Shown: in pieces, positions 43,593-52,980 of the stretch | Layout of the letters: each line of letters begins with the position of its first letter | How positions within the stretch are numbered: position 1 is the first letter of the stretch | Source of the DNA: Actinopolymorpha singaporensis | GTDB lineage: Bacteria > Actinomycetota > Actinomycetes > Propionibacteriales > Actinopolymorphaceae | Direction of reading: 5' to 3' | DNA length: 64,000 bases | Assembly (NCBI RefSeq): GCF_900104745.1 | Contig: NZ_LT629732.1 | Coordinates: 3,397,981 to 3,461,980 of the forward strand | Notes under the pieces: generated by a model | Seen by the model: only the letters and a program-made list of their open reading frames with translations | What the model was told of the DNA's origin: nothing | Databases searched by the model: none | Program-made: the position numbers and the translations under genes

Positions 43593-44623
43593 GCGCCGAG
43601 CGGCGGTCGGTCTCGGAGGCGACGCACCGTCCGGTGGTCGGAGCGGTGCTGTCGCTGGGCTGCCTCGGGGTGCTGGTGGTAGCGCTGCTGGGACTACCTG
43701 ATGACCGGGCCCCGTTGCCTGCCGTCGCCCGGCACGCTCTGGAGATGTCGCTGCCGGTATGGCACTCGACCGAACCCGTCAACGTCGTGGTGTACGGCGT
43801 TCGCGGGTTCGACACCTTCGGTGAGACGTTCCTGTTGCTGGCGGCCGTGGTGGGAGTGGTGCTGCTCGCCCGCACCAGGGAACCCCGCGCCGGCTTCGTC
43901 GGGGAGGAGGCGGCCGCCGGGCCCGAACAACAGCAGGAGGACCCGGGCGCGGAGAAGCGGCCCGGCGAGTCCGGCGATGCCCAGGGCGAAGGCGAGGAGG
44001 ACACCGCCCGGGCCGCGGAACGAGCCGAGCAGAAGGGCGAGGAGGAGAGCCGGGCGCCGGCCACCCCGGACGACGAGCCGCTCGGGACCCCCGCACCCGA
44101 ACCCGCACAGGGCATGTCGGTGGTGGTCCGCGGCGGCATCCGTACCGCGGCGCCCGTGCTCGCGGTCATGGGGACGTACCTCGTCGCCTGGGGATACTCG
44201 CCAGGCGGAGGTTTCCCCGGCGGGGCCGTTCTGCTCGGCGTCGTCCTGCTCGTCTACGCCGCACTCGGCTACGGCGCGATCAGCCGCGTGATCCGGCCCG
44301 GACTGCTGGAGCCCCTCGAACTCGCCGGTGCGCTGGCCATCTGTGCCCTCGGCCTGGTCGGCCTGGCCGTCGCCGGTGCGTTCTGGGCGAACTGGCTGCC
44401 GCTCGCCCCCGCGCAGACGATCCGCTCGGGCGGCATCGTGCAGGCGTTCTCGGTGGCGGAGCTCGTGGAGGTGTCGACCGGCCTCACCCTCGCGGTGTTC
44501 GGGCTGCTCGGCATGCGCCACGACTGGGCGCCGGACCCCGGCAACGGCAACGGCGACGGCGATGACGGCGACGACCGCGCCGGGCGCGGCGGTAACGGCA
44601 ACGACGCCGGGGGCAGCCGGTGA
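43589..44623 (+). CDS. mnhB: Fused MbhE-like plus MrpB (MnhB) antiporter subunit
   Basis: 344 residues. N-terminal part (about 10-95) is MbhE-like with the hallmark NVVVYGVRGFDTFGETFLLLAA. A charged linker of about 75 residues rich in Glu, Ala and Pro joins it to the MnhB domain (about 175-330; VLAVMGTYLVAWGYSPGGGFPGGAVL). A Gly/Asp/Asn tail ends it. It starts by ATGA overlap. The fusion of the two modules and the long acidic linker are unusual. Confidence 0.82.
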   Translation: MSAERRSVSEATHRPVVGAVLSLGCLGVLVVALLGLPDDRAPLPAVARHALEMSLPVWHSTEPVNVVVYGVRGFDTFGETFLLLAAVVGVVLLARTREPRAGFVGEEAAAGPEQQQEDPGAEKRPGESGDAQGEGEEDTARAAERAEQKGEEESRAPATPDDEPLGTPAPEPAQGMSVVVRGGIRTAAPVLAVMGTYLVAWGYSPGGGFPGGAVLLGVVLLVYAALGYGAISRVIRPGLLEPLELAGALAICALGLVGLAVAGAFWANWLPLAPAQTIRSGGIVQAFSVAELVEVSTGLTLAVFGLLGMRHDWAPDPGNGNGDGDDGDDRAGRGGNGNDAGGSR

Positions 44624-44988
44624 TCCACGTCAACTACGTCGCCGCGGCGGTGCTGTTCTGCATCGGCCTGTACGCCGTCCTCACCCGGCGCAACCTGCTG
44701 CGGATGGTGATGGGCCTGTCCCTGATGGAGTCCTCCACCTATCTGCTGCTGGTGTCGATGGCCTACCGTCGGGGCTCGACCGCGCCGGTCCTGCTCGACC
44801 CGCCGCCGGGTAGGACGCCGAGCGAACTCGCGGCCGGCAACGTCGCCGACCCCGTGCTGCAGAACTTCTGCATCACCGCGGTCGTCATCGGGGTCGCCGT
44901 CACAGCGGTCTTCCTGGCGGTGATGGTCCGGATCGCCCAGCACCACCGCACCGTGGACGCCGACGACATCCGGGCGATGCGCGGATGA
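44620..44988 (+). CDS. mnhC: Na+/H+ antiporter subunit C (MrpC/MnhC, NuoK-like)
   Basis: 122 residues, three membrane helices, NuoK-like pattern (RRNLLRMVMGLSLMESSTYLLLV; QNFCITAVVIGVAVTAVFLAVMV). GTG start overlaps the stop of the previous gene. It contributes the small helical bundle beside the MrpD channel. Confidence 0.9.
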   Translation: MIHVNYVAAAVLFCIGLYAVLTRRNLLRMVMGLSLMESSTYLLLVSMAYRRGSTAPVLLDPPPGRTPSELAAGNVADPVLQNFCITAVVIGVAVTAVFLAVMVRIAQHHRTVDADDIRAMRG

Positions 44989-46772
44989 GCGCCATGAGCA
45001 CGATGAGCACGATGAGCACGGCCACGCTGGAACCGCTGCTGCCGTTGCCCGCGGTCGTACTCATCGTCGGCGCGACGGTGTGCCCGCTGCTGGGAAGGGT
45101 CTCCTCCCGCGCGCCCGTGATCGTCGCGGTGCTGGCCTGCGGCACCGCCGGCGGGATCCTTGCGCTGTTCGCGCCCGCGGTCTACTCCGGCCGGCTCTTG
45201 GTGACCTACCTCGGCGGCTGGACCCCCGAGCACGGGGCCGCGCTCGGCATCGCCTTCGCCGCCGACCCGTTCGGGCTGAGTTACGCCCTCGCGGTCGCCG
45301 TCGTGAGCCTGGTGCTGACCGTGTTCACGTTGTCGATGCTCGGCCGGCTCGGGCGTCGTGAGCTCGGCGGCTACGCCTGTCTGTTCCTGCTGCTGGCCGC
45401 CGCCCTGGTGGGGATCGCGCTGACCGCCGACGCGTTCAACATGTTCGTGTGGCTCGAGGTCGCGGCCCTGGCGAGCTACGCGCTGACCGGCTTCTTCCTG
45501 GAACGCCCGACCGCGCTGGAGGCGGCGTTCAAGATCCTCGTACTGACCACGATCGGGACGTTCTGCGTCTTCGTCGGCACCGGCGTGCTATACGCGGAGT
45601 ACGGCGCGCTCAACCTCGGTCAGCTGCACGGGGCGCTCGGGCCGGGCGTGGGGGTGGTCGGGCTGGTCGCGCTGGGCCTGCTCGTCGCCGGCTACGGAAC
45701 CAAGGCGGGGCTGATCCCCTTCCACGGCTGGCTGGCCGACGCGCACACCGCCGCACCGGGCCCGGTGTCGGCGTTGTTCTCCGGCCTGATGGTGAGCCTC
45801 GGCGTGGTCGGGATCGCCAGGTTCGCCTTCCTGGTCTACGGCCGGCCACCACCGGTGCTCGGCGTGCTGATGGTGGTGGGTGTCGTCTCGGCGGTGGTGG
45901 GTGCGCTGCTGAGCCTTGGGCAGGACGACCTCAAACGGCTGCTGGCGTACGACACGGTGTCCCAGATCGGCGTGGTGACGGTGGGTCTGGCGATCGGGAC
46001 CAGGGTCGGGGTGGCCGGCGGGACGTACCAGCTGCTCAACCACACGTTGTTCAAGACCCTGCTGTTCCTCTGCGCGGGAACGGTCCTGCACGTCACCGGG
46101 AAGGAACGCCTGTCCGAGCTCGGCGGGCTGGCCCGGCAGATGCCTTTGGTGGCGGCGGCGTTCCTGGTCGGCGTACTTGCCATCTCCGGCATACCGCCGC
46201 TGAACGGCTACGTGTCGCTGGGGCTGATCCACGAGGGGCTGGAGGAGACCCATCAGTACGTCCCGCTGGCGGCCCTCCTGGTCAGTCAGACGGTCACCGT
46301 GGCGGCACTGGGCCGGGCCGCGTGGCGGGTGTTCTTCGGCCCGGCCCGGGGCCCGGCTCCGGCAGGGCAGTCGGCGCGGCCGGGGATGGTGGCCGGGTTC
46401 GTCGCCCTGGCGGCCTTGTGCGTGGCCTTCGGTGCGGTGCCGACGTTGCTGCTGGACCGGGTGCTCAGCCCGGCCGCGGACTCGCTGCTGGACGCGGGGG
46501 ACTACGGCCGGTCCGTGCTGGCCGGTGGGGGGCACGTGTCCCTCGGCCCGGCCATTTCGTTCGACTACCTCGCCCCGAAGTCCTTGCTGGTCGCGCTCGG
46601 CACGGCGGCCGTCGGTGTGCTGCTGACGTGGCGGTACGCCGGTGAGCGGGTGCCAAGTTCGGTGGCGCCGCTGCGCAGGCTGCACACCGGGTCGGTGAAC
46701 GACTACGCGAGCTTCCTCGTGGCGGGTCTGCTGCTGGTGTGCGGAGGTCTGCTGGTCGGGCGGCTCCGGTAG
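44985..46772 (+). CDS. mnhD: Na+/H+ antiporter subunit D (MrpD/MnhD, NuoN/L-like)
   Basis: 595 residues, about 14 membrane helices. Proton-channel residues of the NuoL/M/N family are present: Glu in FVWLEVAALASYAL, Lys in AGYGTKAGLIPFHGWLADAH, Lys in LGQDDLKRLLAYDTVSQIG, and NHTLFKTLLFL. It is the only large channel subunit; there is no MrpA-type NuoL gene in the operon. The 5' end has four in-frame ATGs in a 9-bp ATGAGCACG repeat, so the exact start is open. It ends the operon. Confidence 0.92.
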   Translation: MSAMSTMSTMSTATLEPLLPLPAVVLIVGATVCPLLGRVSSRAPVIVAVLACGTAGGILALFAPAVYSGRLLVTYLGGWTPEHGAALGIAFAADPFGLSYALAVAVVSLVLTVFTLSMLGRLGRRELGGYACLFLLLAAALVGIALTADAFNMFVWLEVAALASYALTGFFLERPTALEAAFKILVLTTIGTFCVFVGTGVLYAEYGALNLGQLHGALGPGVGVVGLVALGLLVAGYGTKAGLIPFHGWLADAHTAAPGPVSALFSGLMVSLGVVGIARFAFLVYGRPPPVLGVLMVVGVVSAVVGALLSLGQDDLKRLLAYDTVSQIGVVTVGLAIGTRVGVAGGTYQLLNHTLFKTLLFLCAGTVLHVTGKERLSELGGLARQMPLVAAAFLVGVLAISGIPPLNGYVSLGLIHEGLEETHQYVPLAALLVSQTVTVAALGRAAWRVFFGPARGPAPAGQSARPGMVAGFVALAALCVAFGAVPTLLLDRVLSPAADSLLDAGDYGRSVLAGGGHVSLGPAISFDYLAPKSLLVALGTAAVGVLLTWRYAGERVPSSVAPLRRLHTGSVNDYASFLVAGLLLVCGGLLVGRLR

Positions 46773-46827
46773 GCGGCTCGGGTAGGCGGCTCGGGAGTGA
46801 GCAGCCGGGACAGGAGGTGGGTGGCCG

Positions 46828-47652
46828 ATGCCCGAACTCCCTGACGTGGAAGGGTTCCGGCGGGTTCTGTGCGACCACGCGGTCGGCGCCCGCGTCGAGG
46901 GCGTGGACGTGGTCGACGAGGGAGTGCTGCGCGAGGTGAGCGGTCGTGCGTTCCGGCGCGCGGTCACCGGCGCGACCCTCACCGAACCCCGTCGGCACGG
47001 CAAGTGGCTGGTGATGCCGCTCGGTACGCGAGGGCGTGGCGAACACCGCCCCGACGACCCGAGCGTGGTCTTCCACTTCGGTATGACCGGCGGGTTGTCG
47101 TGGACGCCGGCGGAGCGAGCGGGGAGGGAGCCTCGGCACCGGCACGACCGGGTGGTCGTCCGTACGCCCGGGGGCGAGCTCCGCTTCCGCGACATGCGCA
47201 AGTTGCAGGGAATCAGGCTGCCCACCGACGACCATGCCGTCGACGTTCTGCTGAGCGGGCTCGGGCCCGACGCGGCGACGGTGACGGCTGGGGAGTTCCG
47301 CAAGCAGATAAGGCCGTTACGGCGTCAGCTCAAGCCCGCCCTGATGGACCAGACCGTGCTCGCCGGGCTGGGCAACCTGCTGGTGGACGAGACCCTGTGG
47401 CGTGCCGGGATCCGTCCCGACCGGCCGACCGCCGGACTCGACGACGCCACCGTGAACCGCGTCCACGCCCGGATGCGCACCGTCGTACGGCACAGCATCC
47501 GGCACGGGCGGGTGCCGGGGCATCCATCCTGGCTGACCGGGCACCGCGACCGGGGGCAGGACCAGACCTGCCCTCGGTGCGGCACCCCGCTTCGGCGTGG
47601 CCGGGTCGGCGGGCGTACGACCGTGTGGTGCCCGCACTGCCAGCCCGGCTGA
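46828..47652 (+). CDS. Fpg/Nei family DNA glycosylase
   Basis: 274 residues, ATG with GGAGG upstream. The N-terminal MPELPDVE gives catalytic Pro2 and Glu3, HGKWL and FHFGMTGGL follow, and the helix-two-turn-helix region holds VLAGLGNLLVDETLWRAGI. The C-terminal zinc finger is CPRCGTPL then CPHC. It excises oxidised bases and cleaves the abasic site. A 13-bp direct repeat (GTAGGCGGCTCGG twice) lies between the antiporter stop and this gene. Confidence 0.93.
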   Translation: MPELPDVEGFRRVLCDHAVGARVEGVDVVDEGVLREVSGRAFRRAVTGATLTEPRRHGKWLVMPLGTRGRGEHRPDDPSVVFHFGMTGGLSWTPAERAGREPRHRHDRVVVRTPGGELRFRDMRKLQGIRLPTDDHAVDVLLSGLGPDAATVTAGEFRKQIRPLRRQLKPALMDQTVLAGLGNLLVDETLWRAGIRPDRPTAGLDDATVNRVHARMRTVVRHSIRHGRVPGHPSWLTGHRDRGQDQTCPRCGTPLRRGRVGGRTTVWCPHCQPG

Positions 47653-47673
47653 CGCCTGACTCGAACGCCTGCC

Positions 47674-48285
47674 TCAGAGGTCGTCCGGCGTGGTGGAACG
47701 CCGGGACAGCGCGTCGCGCATCTTGTCCACCAGGCCCGTGCCGGGGTCGAGCAGCTGGTTCCACGGTGGGTTGCTCGGCGAGGACGGGTGCGGCCGGGTG
47801 GGCGCGGCGTCCTTGGCCGCGGCGATCCGGCGGGCCAGATCGACCAGCTCGTGCTGCGGGCACGCCTGCCGCAGCTTCGGGAAGAGCACTCCCTCCTCCT
47901 CCTCGATGTGGTGGCGCACGTCGTCGATCAGCTGACCGACCAGCCGGTCGAACTCCGCGTCCCGCGGGTCCACGCCCTCCAGGCGCTTCATCAGCTTCTC
48001 GGCCTCGGCGTGCTCATGCGTCTCGTGGTCGGCGAGCTCGTCGCCGTCGGGCAGGACACCGCGCGCCGTGGGGTAGAGATACTGCTCCTCGGCCACGGAG
48101 TGCCGGACGAGCTCCGCGATCATCACGTCCGCGACCTGCCGGCGGCGTTCGGCGTCGCCCTTGCCCGACTCGAGTTCGCGGAAGAGTTCCTCGACCTCGC
48201 GGTGGTCCTCGACCAGGACGTCCACGAGGTCCTGTGCGCCGCCTCTGGCAGCGTCTCCGGGCATCGGAATCGGTGTGTCACCCAT
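47674..48285 (-). CDS. Hemerythrin HHE domain protein
   Basis: 203 residues, ATG at 48285 with AAGGAGG upstream. The di-iron helical bundle is seen in LVEDHREVEELFRELE, IAELVRHSVAEEQYLYP, HETHEHAEAEKLM and DVRHHIEEEEGVLFPKL. Such proteins bind oxygen or NO or guard against oxidative damage. The C-terminal tail is disordered. It is tail-to-tail with the glycosylase gene. Confidence 0.9.
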   Translation of the reverse strand: MGDTPIPMPGDAARGGAQDLVDVLVEDHREVEELFRELESGKGDAERRRQVADVMIAELVRHSVAEEQYLYPTARGVLPDGDELADHETHEHAEAEKLMKRLEGVDPRDAEFDRLVGQLIDDVRHHIEEEEGVLFPKLRQACPQHELVDLARRIAAAKDAAPTRPHPSSPSNPPWNQLLDPGTGLVDKMRDALSRRSTTPDDL

Positions 48286-48411
48286 GAGAACCTCCTTCGA
48301 ACGATGTCCGATAACGCCTACCCCGCCGGGTGTGGCGTACGCGTACGCGGTCGCCTGCGTGGTAGGTAGACCTGGTGCGGCCGGACAGGTCGCGGAATGG
48401 GAGAACGCATC

Positions 48412-48708
48412 ATGTCGCTGTGGACGCGGATACGTGACCGGGTGAAGCGGGACCGGAGCGGTCGTCACCTGGGTGAGCCGGACGCGCCGTCGGACTCCGG
48501 GCCGGGCAGCTCGAGGGCCACCGGTGGCGGCCCCGAGGCGGCGGGGCCCGAACCCACCGGCTCGACCGGCACCGGCACGACAGGCACCGCGCAGAGCGAG
48601 ACCTACGTCGGCCGCGTGGGCGGGGACGACGACGCGGGCGCGGCGGAGGAGTCCGGTGCCGAACGCCGGGCGCGGGCCGAGGACCCGAACCAGTCGCGTC
48701 CCAACTGA
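48412..48708 (+). CDS. Small disordered protein of unknown function
   Basis: 98 residues from the ATG at 48412 (GGGAG 8 bp upstream); an ATG five codons earlier is possible. A basic amphipathic start (SLWTRIRDRVKRDRSGR) is followed by Gly/Thr/Ser/Glu-rich low-complexity sequence. No family recognised. GC bias at third positions supports coding. Confidence 0.5.
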   Translation: MSLWTRIRDRVKRDRSGRHLGEPDAPSDSGPGSSRATGGGPEAAGPEPTGSTGTGTTGTAQSETYVGRVGGDDDAGAAEESGAERRARAEDPNQSRPN

Positions 48709-49010
48709 CCGGTCGCCCGGGGCCGGTTCCCTCCCGGACAAGCGCGAAACAGGTGGCGCACAAGCCAGGACCAGCCGCCCGGTGAAGTGCGGTTTTCCTT
48801 GTTTTGGGGACATTGTTCGAGACTTGTGGGCATGAGGCAGGCGGTGATTGACACCGGCGAAGGCGGGCTGTCAACATCACGGCCTGAGCCGCTCCCAATC
48901 GTCGGGACGACCGTATCGGGGACACAGGGTCGTCGGTCACGACCGAGCGGGTCCAACGACCAATCCGCACAGCGGCCCGGCCGGGCCGCCGACCGCGTGT
49001 GAGGACGCCC
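48709..49010. other. Intergenic region upstream of the GH9 gene
   Basis: 302 bases. A locally AT-richer patch at 48790-48830 and a dyad at 48844-48880 (see that entry) are the only features; it likely carries the promoter of the GH9 gene. No small gene was recognised. Confidence 0.4.
48844..48880. promoter_or_regulatory. Dyad with back-to-back TTGACA hexamers
   Basis: GTGATTGACA and TGTCAACATCAC are near-perfect inverted copies. The inner TTGACA and TGTCAA are exact and 15 bp apart, so a -35 consensus occurs on each strand. It lies about 130-165 bp upstream of the GH9 start and may be an operator or overlapping promoters. Confidence 0.4.
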
Positions 49011-50966
49011 GTGACTCATTCCCCTTCGCACCGAAGTGTTCCCAAGAGAAGATCCGCGCGCCGTGTCCGCTCCGTCGCGCTCGCGTGTACCGCGGTCTTC
49101 GTCACGTTCCTGACCAGTTGCGCGGGCTCGCAGGCGCCGACGTCCACGGCCGTGAAGAACAACGCCGGCGGGCGTCCCGGCGCTGTCGACCCCGGCCTCG
49201 GCGCGGGTGGTGGCGACGAGTGGAAGAAGGCCACCGGAAGCCGGATCCGGGTCAACCAGGTCGGCTACCTTCCCACCGGACCGAAGGGCGCCACGGTGGT
49301 CACCCGGTCAAACGAACCGTTGCCGTGGCAGCTGCGCGACGCCAACGGCCGGGTGGTGGCCGGCGGGCGGTCGACGCCGCGCGGAACCGACCAGGCGTCG
49401 GGGCAGAACGTCCAGACCGTCGACTTCTCCCGCTACGACCGGCAGGGCAGGGGTTACACGCTGCGGATGGACGGCCAGACCAGTCTGCCGTTCGACATCT
49501 CCGCGCAGAACTACGCGAAGCTGCGCAACAGCGCCTTCCGCTTCTTCTACCACCAGCGCAGCGGCACCCCGATCCTCGCTTCCCTGGTCGGTGAGAAGTA
49601 CGCCCGGCCCGCCGGCCACGTCGGTGTGGGTGCCAACGGCGACGACTCCGACGTGCCCTGTCAACCCGGGGTTTGCAAGTACCGCCTCGACGTGCACGGT
49701 GGGTGGTACGACGCCGCCGACCACGGCAAGTACGTCGTCAACGGCGGGTTGGCGGTGTCCCAGCTGTTCGGCACCTGGGAACGCGCGAAGCACTCCCGGA
49801 CCGGAGATCCCAAGGCTCTCGGCGACGGCACGCTGAGCATCCCCGAACACCGCAACGGCGTGCCGGACGTCCTGGACGAGGCACGGTGGGAGATGGAGTT
49901 CCTGCTCCGCATGCAGGTCCCGTCCGGGAATCCGCTGGCGGGGATGGCGCACCACAAGATGCACGACCGGGCGTGGACCGGACTGCCGATGGCGCCCCAG
50001 GACGACCCGCAGCCGCGCGAGCTGCACCGGCCCTCTACTGCCGCGACGCTGAACCTCGCCGCGGCCGGCGCCCAGTGCGCCCGCGTCTTCGCGCCGTATG
50101 ACAAGGCGTTCGCCAACCGCTGCCTGGGAGCTGCGAAGACGGCATGGGCGGCGGCGAAGCGGCACCCCAAGCTCTACGCGCCGGACAGCGACAGCACCGG
50201 TGGTGGCGCGTACGGCGACGCCAACGTGACCGACGAGTTCTACTGGGCGGCCGCCGAGCTCGCGCTCACCACGGGCGAGCGTCCCTACCTCGACGCGATG
50301 CGGGCCTCGCCGCTGCACAAGGCGCAGGTGTTCACTCCCGTCGGGTTCGGCTGGCAGTCCGTGGCCCCGGTGGCCCGGCTCGACCTCGCGACGGTGCCGG
50401 GGAAGGTCCCGGCGTCCGAACGCCGAGCCGCCCAGGCGTCGGTGGTCCGGGCGGCGAACAGCTACCTCGCCACGCAGCGAGGCCAGGCGTACGGCCTCCC
50501 GATGCCCGGCGGGCCGGAGTACTACGGCTGGGGTTCGAACTCCAACGTGCTCAACAATCTGGCCGTCCTGTCCACGGCGTACGACATCACCGGGAAGGAC
50601 GCCTACCGCACGGGTGCGCTGCAGGGGATGGACTACCTCCTCGGACGCAACGCGCTGAACCAGTCCTACGTCACCGGCTACGGCAAGAAGGTCTCCCACA
50701 ACCTGCACAGCCGGGCGTTCGCGCACGAGCTGGACAAGCGGCTGCCGCCACCGCCGCCGGGATTCCTGGCCGGCGGACCGAACACCGCCCTGCAGGACCC
50801 GGTGGCACAGCAGCGGCTGGCGGGCTGCAAACCGCAGTTGTGCTACGTGGACGACATCCAGTCCTACTCCACCAACGAGTACGCCATCAACTGGAACTCC
50901 GCGCTGGTGTGGATGACGTCGTTCGTGGCCGACCAGGGCACCGGCGCAGGACGCGGCCGGGTCTGA
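49011..50966 (+). CDS. Glycoside hydrolase family 9 (cellulase) lipoprotein
   Basis: 651 residues from the GTG at 49011 (GAGG 6 bp upstream); a GTG at 48999 is the alternative. The signal peptide ends in the lipobox LTSC. An N-terminal CelD-type immunoglobulin-like domain (about [19 protein letters not shown]) precedes the (alpha/alpha)6 barrel. Catalytic regions are [16 protein letters not shown] with the base Asp and [10 protein letters not shown] with the acid Glu. It cleaves beta-1,4-glucans at the cell surface. The 3' end overlaps the antisense truncated acetyltransferase gene by 103 bp. Confidence 0.92.
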   Translation: MTHSPSHRSVPKRRSARRVRSVALACTAVFVTFLTSCAGSQAPTSTAVKNNAGGRPGAVDPGLGAGGGDEWKKATGSRIRVNQVGYLPTGPKGATVVTRSNEPLPWQLRDANGRVVAGGRSTPRGTDQASGQNVQTVDFSRYDRQGRGYTLRMDGQTSLPFDISAQNYAKLRNSAFRFFYHQRSGTPILASLVGEKYARPAGHVGVGANGDDSDVPCQPGVCKYRLDVHGGWYDAADHGKYVVNGGLAVSQLFGTWERAKHSRTGDPKALGDGTLSIPEHRNGVPDVLDEARWEMEFLLRMQVPSGNPLAGMAHHKMHDRAWTGLPMAPQDDPQPRELHRPSTAATLNLAAAGAQCARVFAPYDKAFANRCLGAAKTAWAAAKRHPKLYAPDSDSTGGGAYGDANVTDEFYWAAAELALTTGERPYLDAMRASPLHKAQVFTPVGFGWQSVAPVARLDLATVPGKVPASERRAAQASVVRAANSYLATQRGQAYGLPMPGGPEYYGWGSNSNVLNNLAVLSTAYDITGKDAYRTGALQGMDYLLGRNALNQSYVTGYGKKVSHNLHSRAFAHELDKRLPPPPPGFLAGGPNTALQDPVAQQRLAGCKPQLCYVDDIQSYSTNEYAINWNSALVWMTSFVADQGTGAGRGRV

Positions 50967-51592
50967 CGGTCCTCACCGACCGCGTGCGCCCCGGCGCCGG
51001 CACCAGTGGACGCCGGCCCCGGGGCGCCGTGCTCTGCAGGGTGCGGATCAGTCCATGGGGCGGTCGCCAGGGCGCCGCCGAGGTAGGTGCCCTCGGCGTC
51101 CCGGGCGTACAGCAGCACGCCGCCGTCGCGCTGGGCGTTGTGGATGCGGGCGACGTCATCCGGGCCGGCCACCCGGTCGGATCCGAAGGCCGCGTGCTGC
51201 GCGGTGACCACGCTCGCGCGCTCCTCGTCGGTGACCGGCTCACCGATCTTCACCCCCGGCGGACCGGCCGGAGTGCGGAGAGTGCGGGGTGAGCAGGTGA
51301 GGTACTCGTTGCGGGCCTCCACGGCGAACCCGGCGTCGAGCAGGTGCCGTTCGAGCTCGGGCGCACAGCTGGTGACGTACTCCAGCCGGGGCACACGTTC
51401 GATTCTCCGGAAGGCGGCCACCAGTTCGGCCACGTCGGCCGGGGTGAAGGCAGCGCCCACCAGAGGCGTTGCGCAGTTGACGAAACGACTGTCGGTGGTG
51501 GGGTCCCAGCCGATGACGAACGGGCCGACGGTGACCGTCGCGGGGCGCCGGGACAGGTTGTGGACGACAGAACTCTGGACGATGTTGTCCAT
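50864..51592 (-). CDS. GNAT acetyltransferase-like gene, truncated and run into antisense GH9 sequence
   Basis: 242 residues. The first 170 residues look like an actinobacterial GNAT protein ([62 protein letters not shown]). The acetyl-CoA binding part, normally with a RGxG/A motif, is absent; the remaining 70 residues are low-complexity or antisense to the GH9 gene. The gene is therefore probably a broken remnant whose 3' half was replaced during rearrangement next to the GH9 gene. Enzyme activity is not expected. Confidence 0.6.
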   Translation of the reverse strand: MDNIVQSSVVHNLSRRPATVTVGPFVIGWDPTTDSRFVNCATPLVGAAFTPADVAELVAAFRRIERVPRLEYVTSCAPELERHLLDAGFAVEARNEYLTCSPRTLRTPAGPPGVKIGEPVTDEERASVVTAQHAAFGSDRVAGPDDVARIHNAQRDGGVLLYARDAEGTYLGGALATAPWTDPHPAEHGAPGPASTGAGAGAHAVGEDRQTRPRPAPVPWSATNDVIHTSAEFQLMAYSLVE

Positions 51593-51861
51593 GATCAGGT
51601 GTGACCTCGGGGTCAGCCAGGGCGTGGCGGGGCACGCCCTGAGAGGGATGCGGGCTGCACGAAGCAGCGTGAGGCGCCACGAGGACGTCGGACGTCAGCC
51701 CAGCTGAGCGAACGTCCGGGCGTACGGGCGGCCGCGGCGGGTCGCCGAGATCACAGGCATCTCCAAGGTCTGCGGATCGTCCGCGTCGAGACGCGAACCG
51801 GCGCAAGCCTGCCACCTGGGTCGGCCGAGGTCAACGGCCAGGCGGCAGGCGTGGCAGGCCG

Positions 51862-52980
51862 TCAACGCCGGCCCGATCGCTCCCTCTGCCGCTCCCTCGG
51901 CCTCTGCCTCTGCCTGGGCGGCCTCTCGCCCTCGTCTTCCTCGTCGCGGTCCTCGTCCTCCTCCTCGCTCTCGTCTTCCTCGTCGCGGTCCTCGTCCTCC
52001 TCCTCGCCGCGGTCCTCCTCGCCGCGGTCCTCGTCCTCTTCGTCGCCGCGTTCCCGCTCGCGTTCTTCTTCCTCTTCGTCACCGCGTTCCCGCTCGCGTT
52101 CTTCCTCCTCCTCGCGCATCACCTCGTCGTGGTCGCGAACGAGTTCCCCGTCACGGATCTCACCGCGCCAGCCTTCCTCCTCCGGGTCGGCCTCCACCGT
52201 CACGTAGTGCCGGAACAGTTTGAAGTCCAGGCGTGCGCGGCGCCCCTGCGCACGCCACAGGTTGGCGGTCTTCTCGAAGAAGCCGTGCGGGTGGTACTCG
52301 AGGAGCAGCAGCACCTGGGTGAGGTTGTCCTCCAGTTGGTGGAAGCTGACCGCGCCGTTGACCACCGTCTGTCCCTCCGATCGCCACACGATCCGGTCGT
52401 CGGGGATCTGGTCGCTGGTCGTCGCTTTCCAGTTCCGGTTGGACCAGGCGATCTTCGCCTTCCAGGAGCTCTTCGTCTCGTCCTCCTTGTCGAAGTCCAC
52501 GCTCTGCACTCCCTTTGACCACTTGGGAAAGTCCTGGTACTGCGTCCAGTGGTTGTAGGCCATCCGTGCCGGGACAGGGACGTAGAGGTCCTCCACTATG
52601 TTCATGTACTTCCCACCGGAGGACTTGCCCTTCCCGCGGCCGAAGATGCCTTTCACCTTCTCCTTCAGCCCCTGCACACCGGCCTTGGCCGCCGCCTTGC
52701 CCGGCGAGGACCCGCTCAGTGTCTCCTTCACCATTTCCCCGACCATGCCGCCTCCGTCGTCGTCTCCCTCGGCGATCCCGGTGAGGTTCTTCGTCGCGCC
52801 ACTCACCTTGTCACCGACCTTCCCCAGCACCTTTTCGGCTTTTGCCGCCGCGAACCCCTGGGCCGCCTCGAAGAGACGCTGGGTCGCGGGGTTGCGGCCG
52901 GCGGCCTTGCGGATGCCGCCGCCGATGTCGGAGAGACTCACCTTGTCGGGGCGGGCTCGTCCGAATCCTGCCTGGCTCAT
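51862..52980 (-). CDS. Gas-vesicle-operon SRPBCC protein (GvpZ position)
   Basis: 372 residues. N-terminal helical segment, an SRPBCC domain at about 125-275 (EDLYVPVPARMAYNHWTQYQDFPKWSKGV; HPHGFFEKTANLWRAQGRRARLDFKLFRHYV), then a 95-residue tail of almost only Glu, Asp and Arg coded by tandem repeats (about 51925-52115). Streptomyces gvp operons carry an SRPBCC gene (gvpZ) in the same place after gvpG and gvpY. Its start overlaps the upstream gene by ATGA. It is the last gene of the operon; its task in vesicle formation is unknown. Confidence 0.75.
   Translation of the reverse strand: MSQAGFGRARPDKVSLSDIGGGIRKAAGRNPATQRLFEAAQGFAAAKAEKVLGKVGDKVSGATKNLTGIAEGDDDGGGMVGEMVKETLSGSSPGKAAAKAGVQGLKEKVKGIFGRGKGKSSGGKYMNIVEDLYVPVPARMAYNHWTQYQDFPKWSKGVQSVDFDKEDETKSSWKAKIAWSNRNWKATTSDQIPDDRIVWRSEGQTVVNGAVSFHQLEDNLTQVLLLLEYHPHGFFEKTANLWRAQGRRARLDFKLFRHYVTVEADPEEEGWRGEIRDGELVRDHDEVMREEEEERERERGDEEEEERERERGDEEDEDRGEEDRGEEEDEDRDEEDESEEEDEDRDEEDEGERPPRQRQRPRERQRERSGRR

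Noticed and set aside
48882-48896. Possible CebR operator (TGGGAGCGCTCCCA-like) upstream of the GH9 gene
   Set aside because: Only the right half GCTCCCA is present at about 48890-48896; the left half does not match, so the site is not supported.
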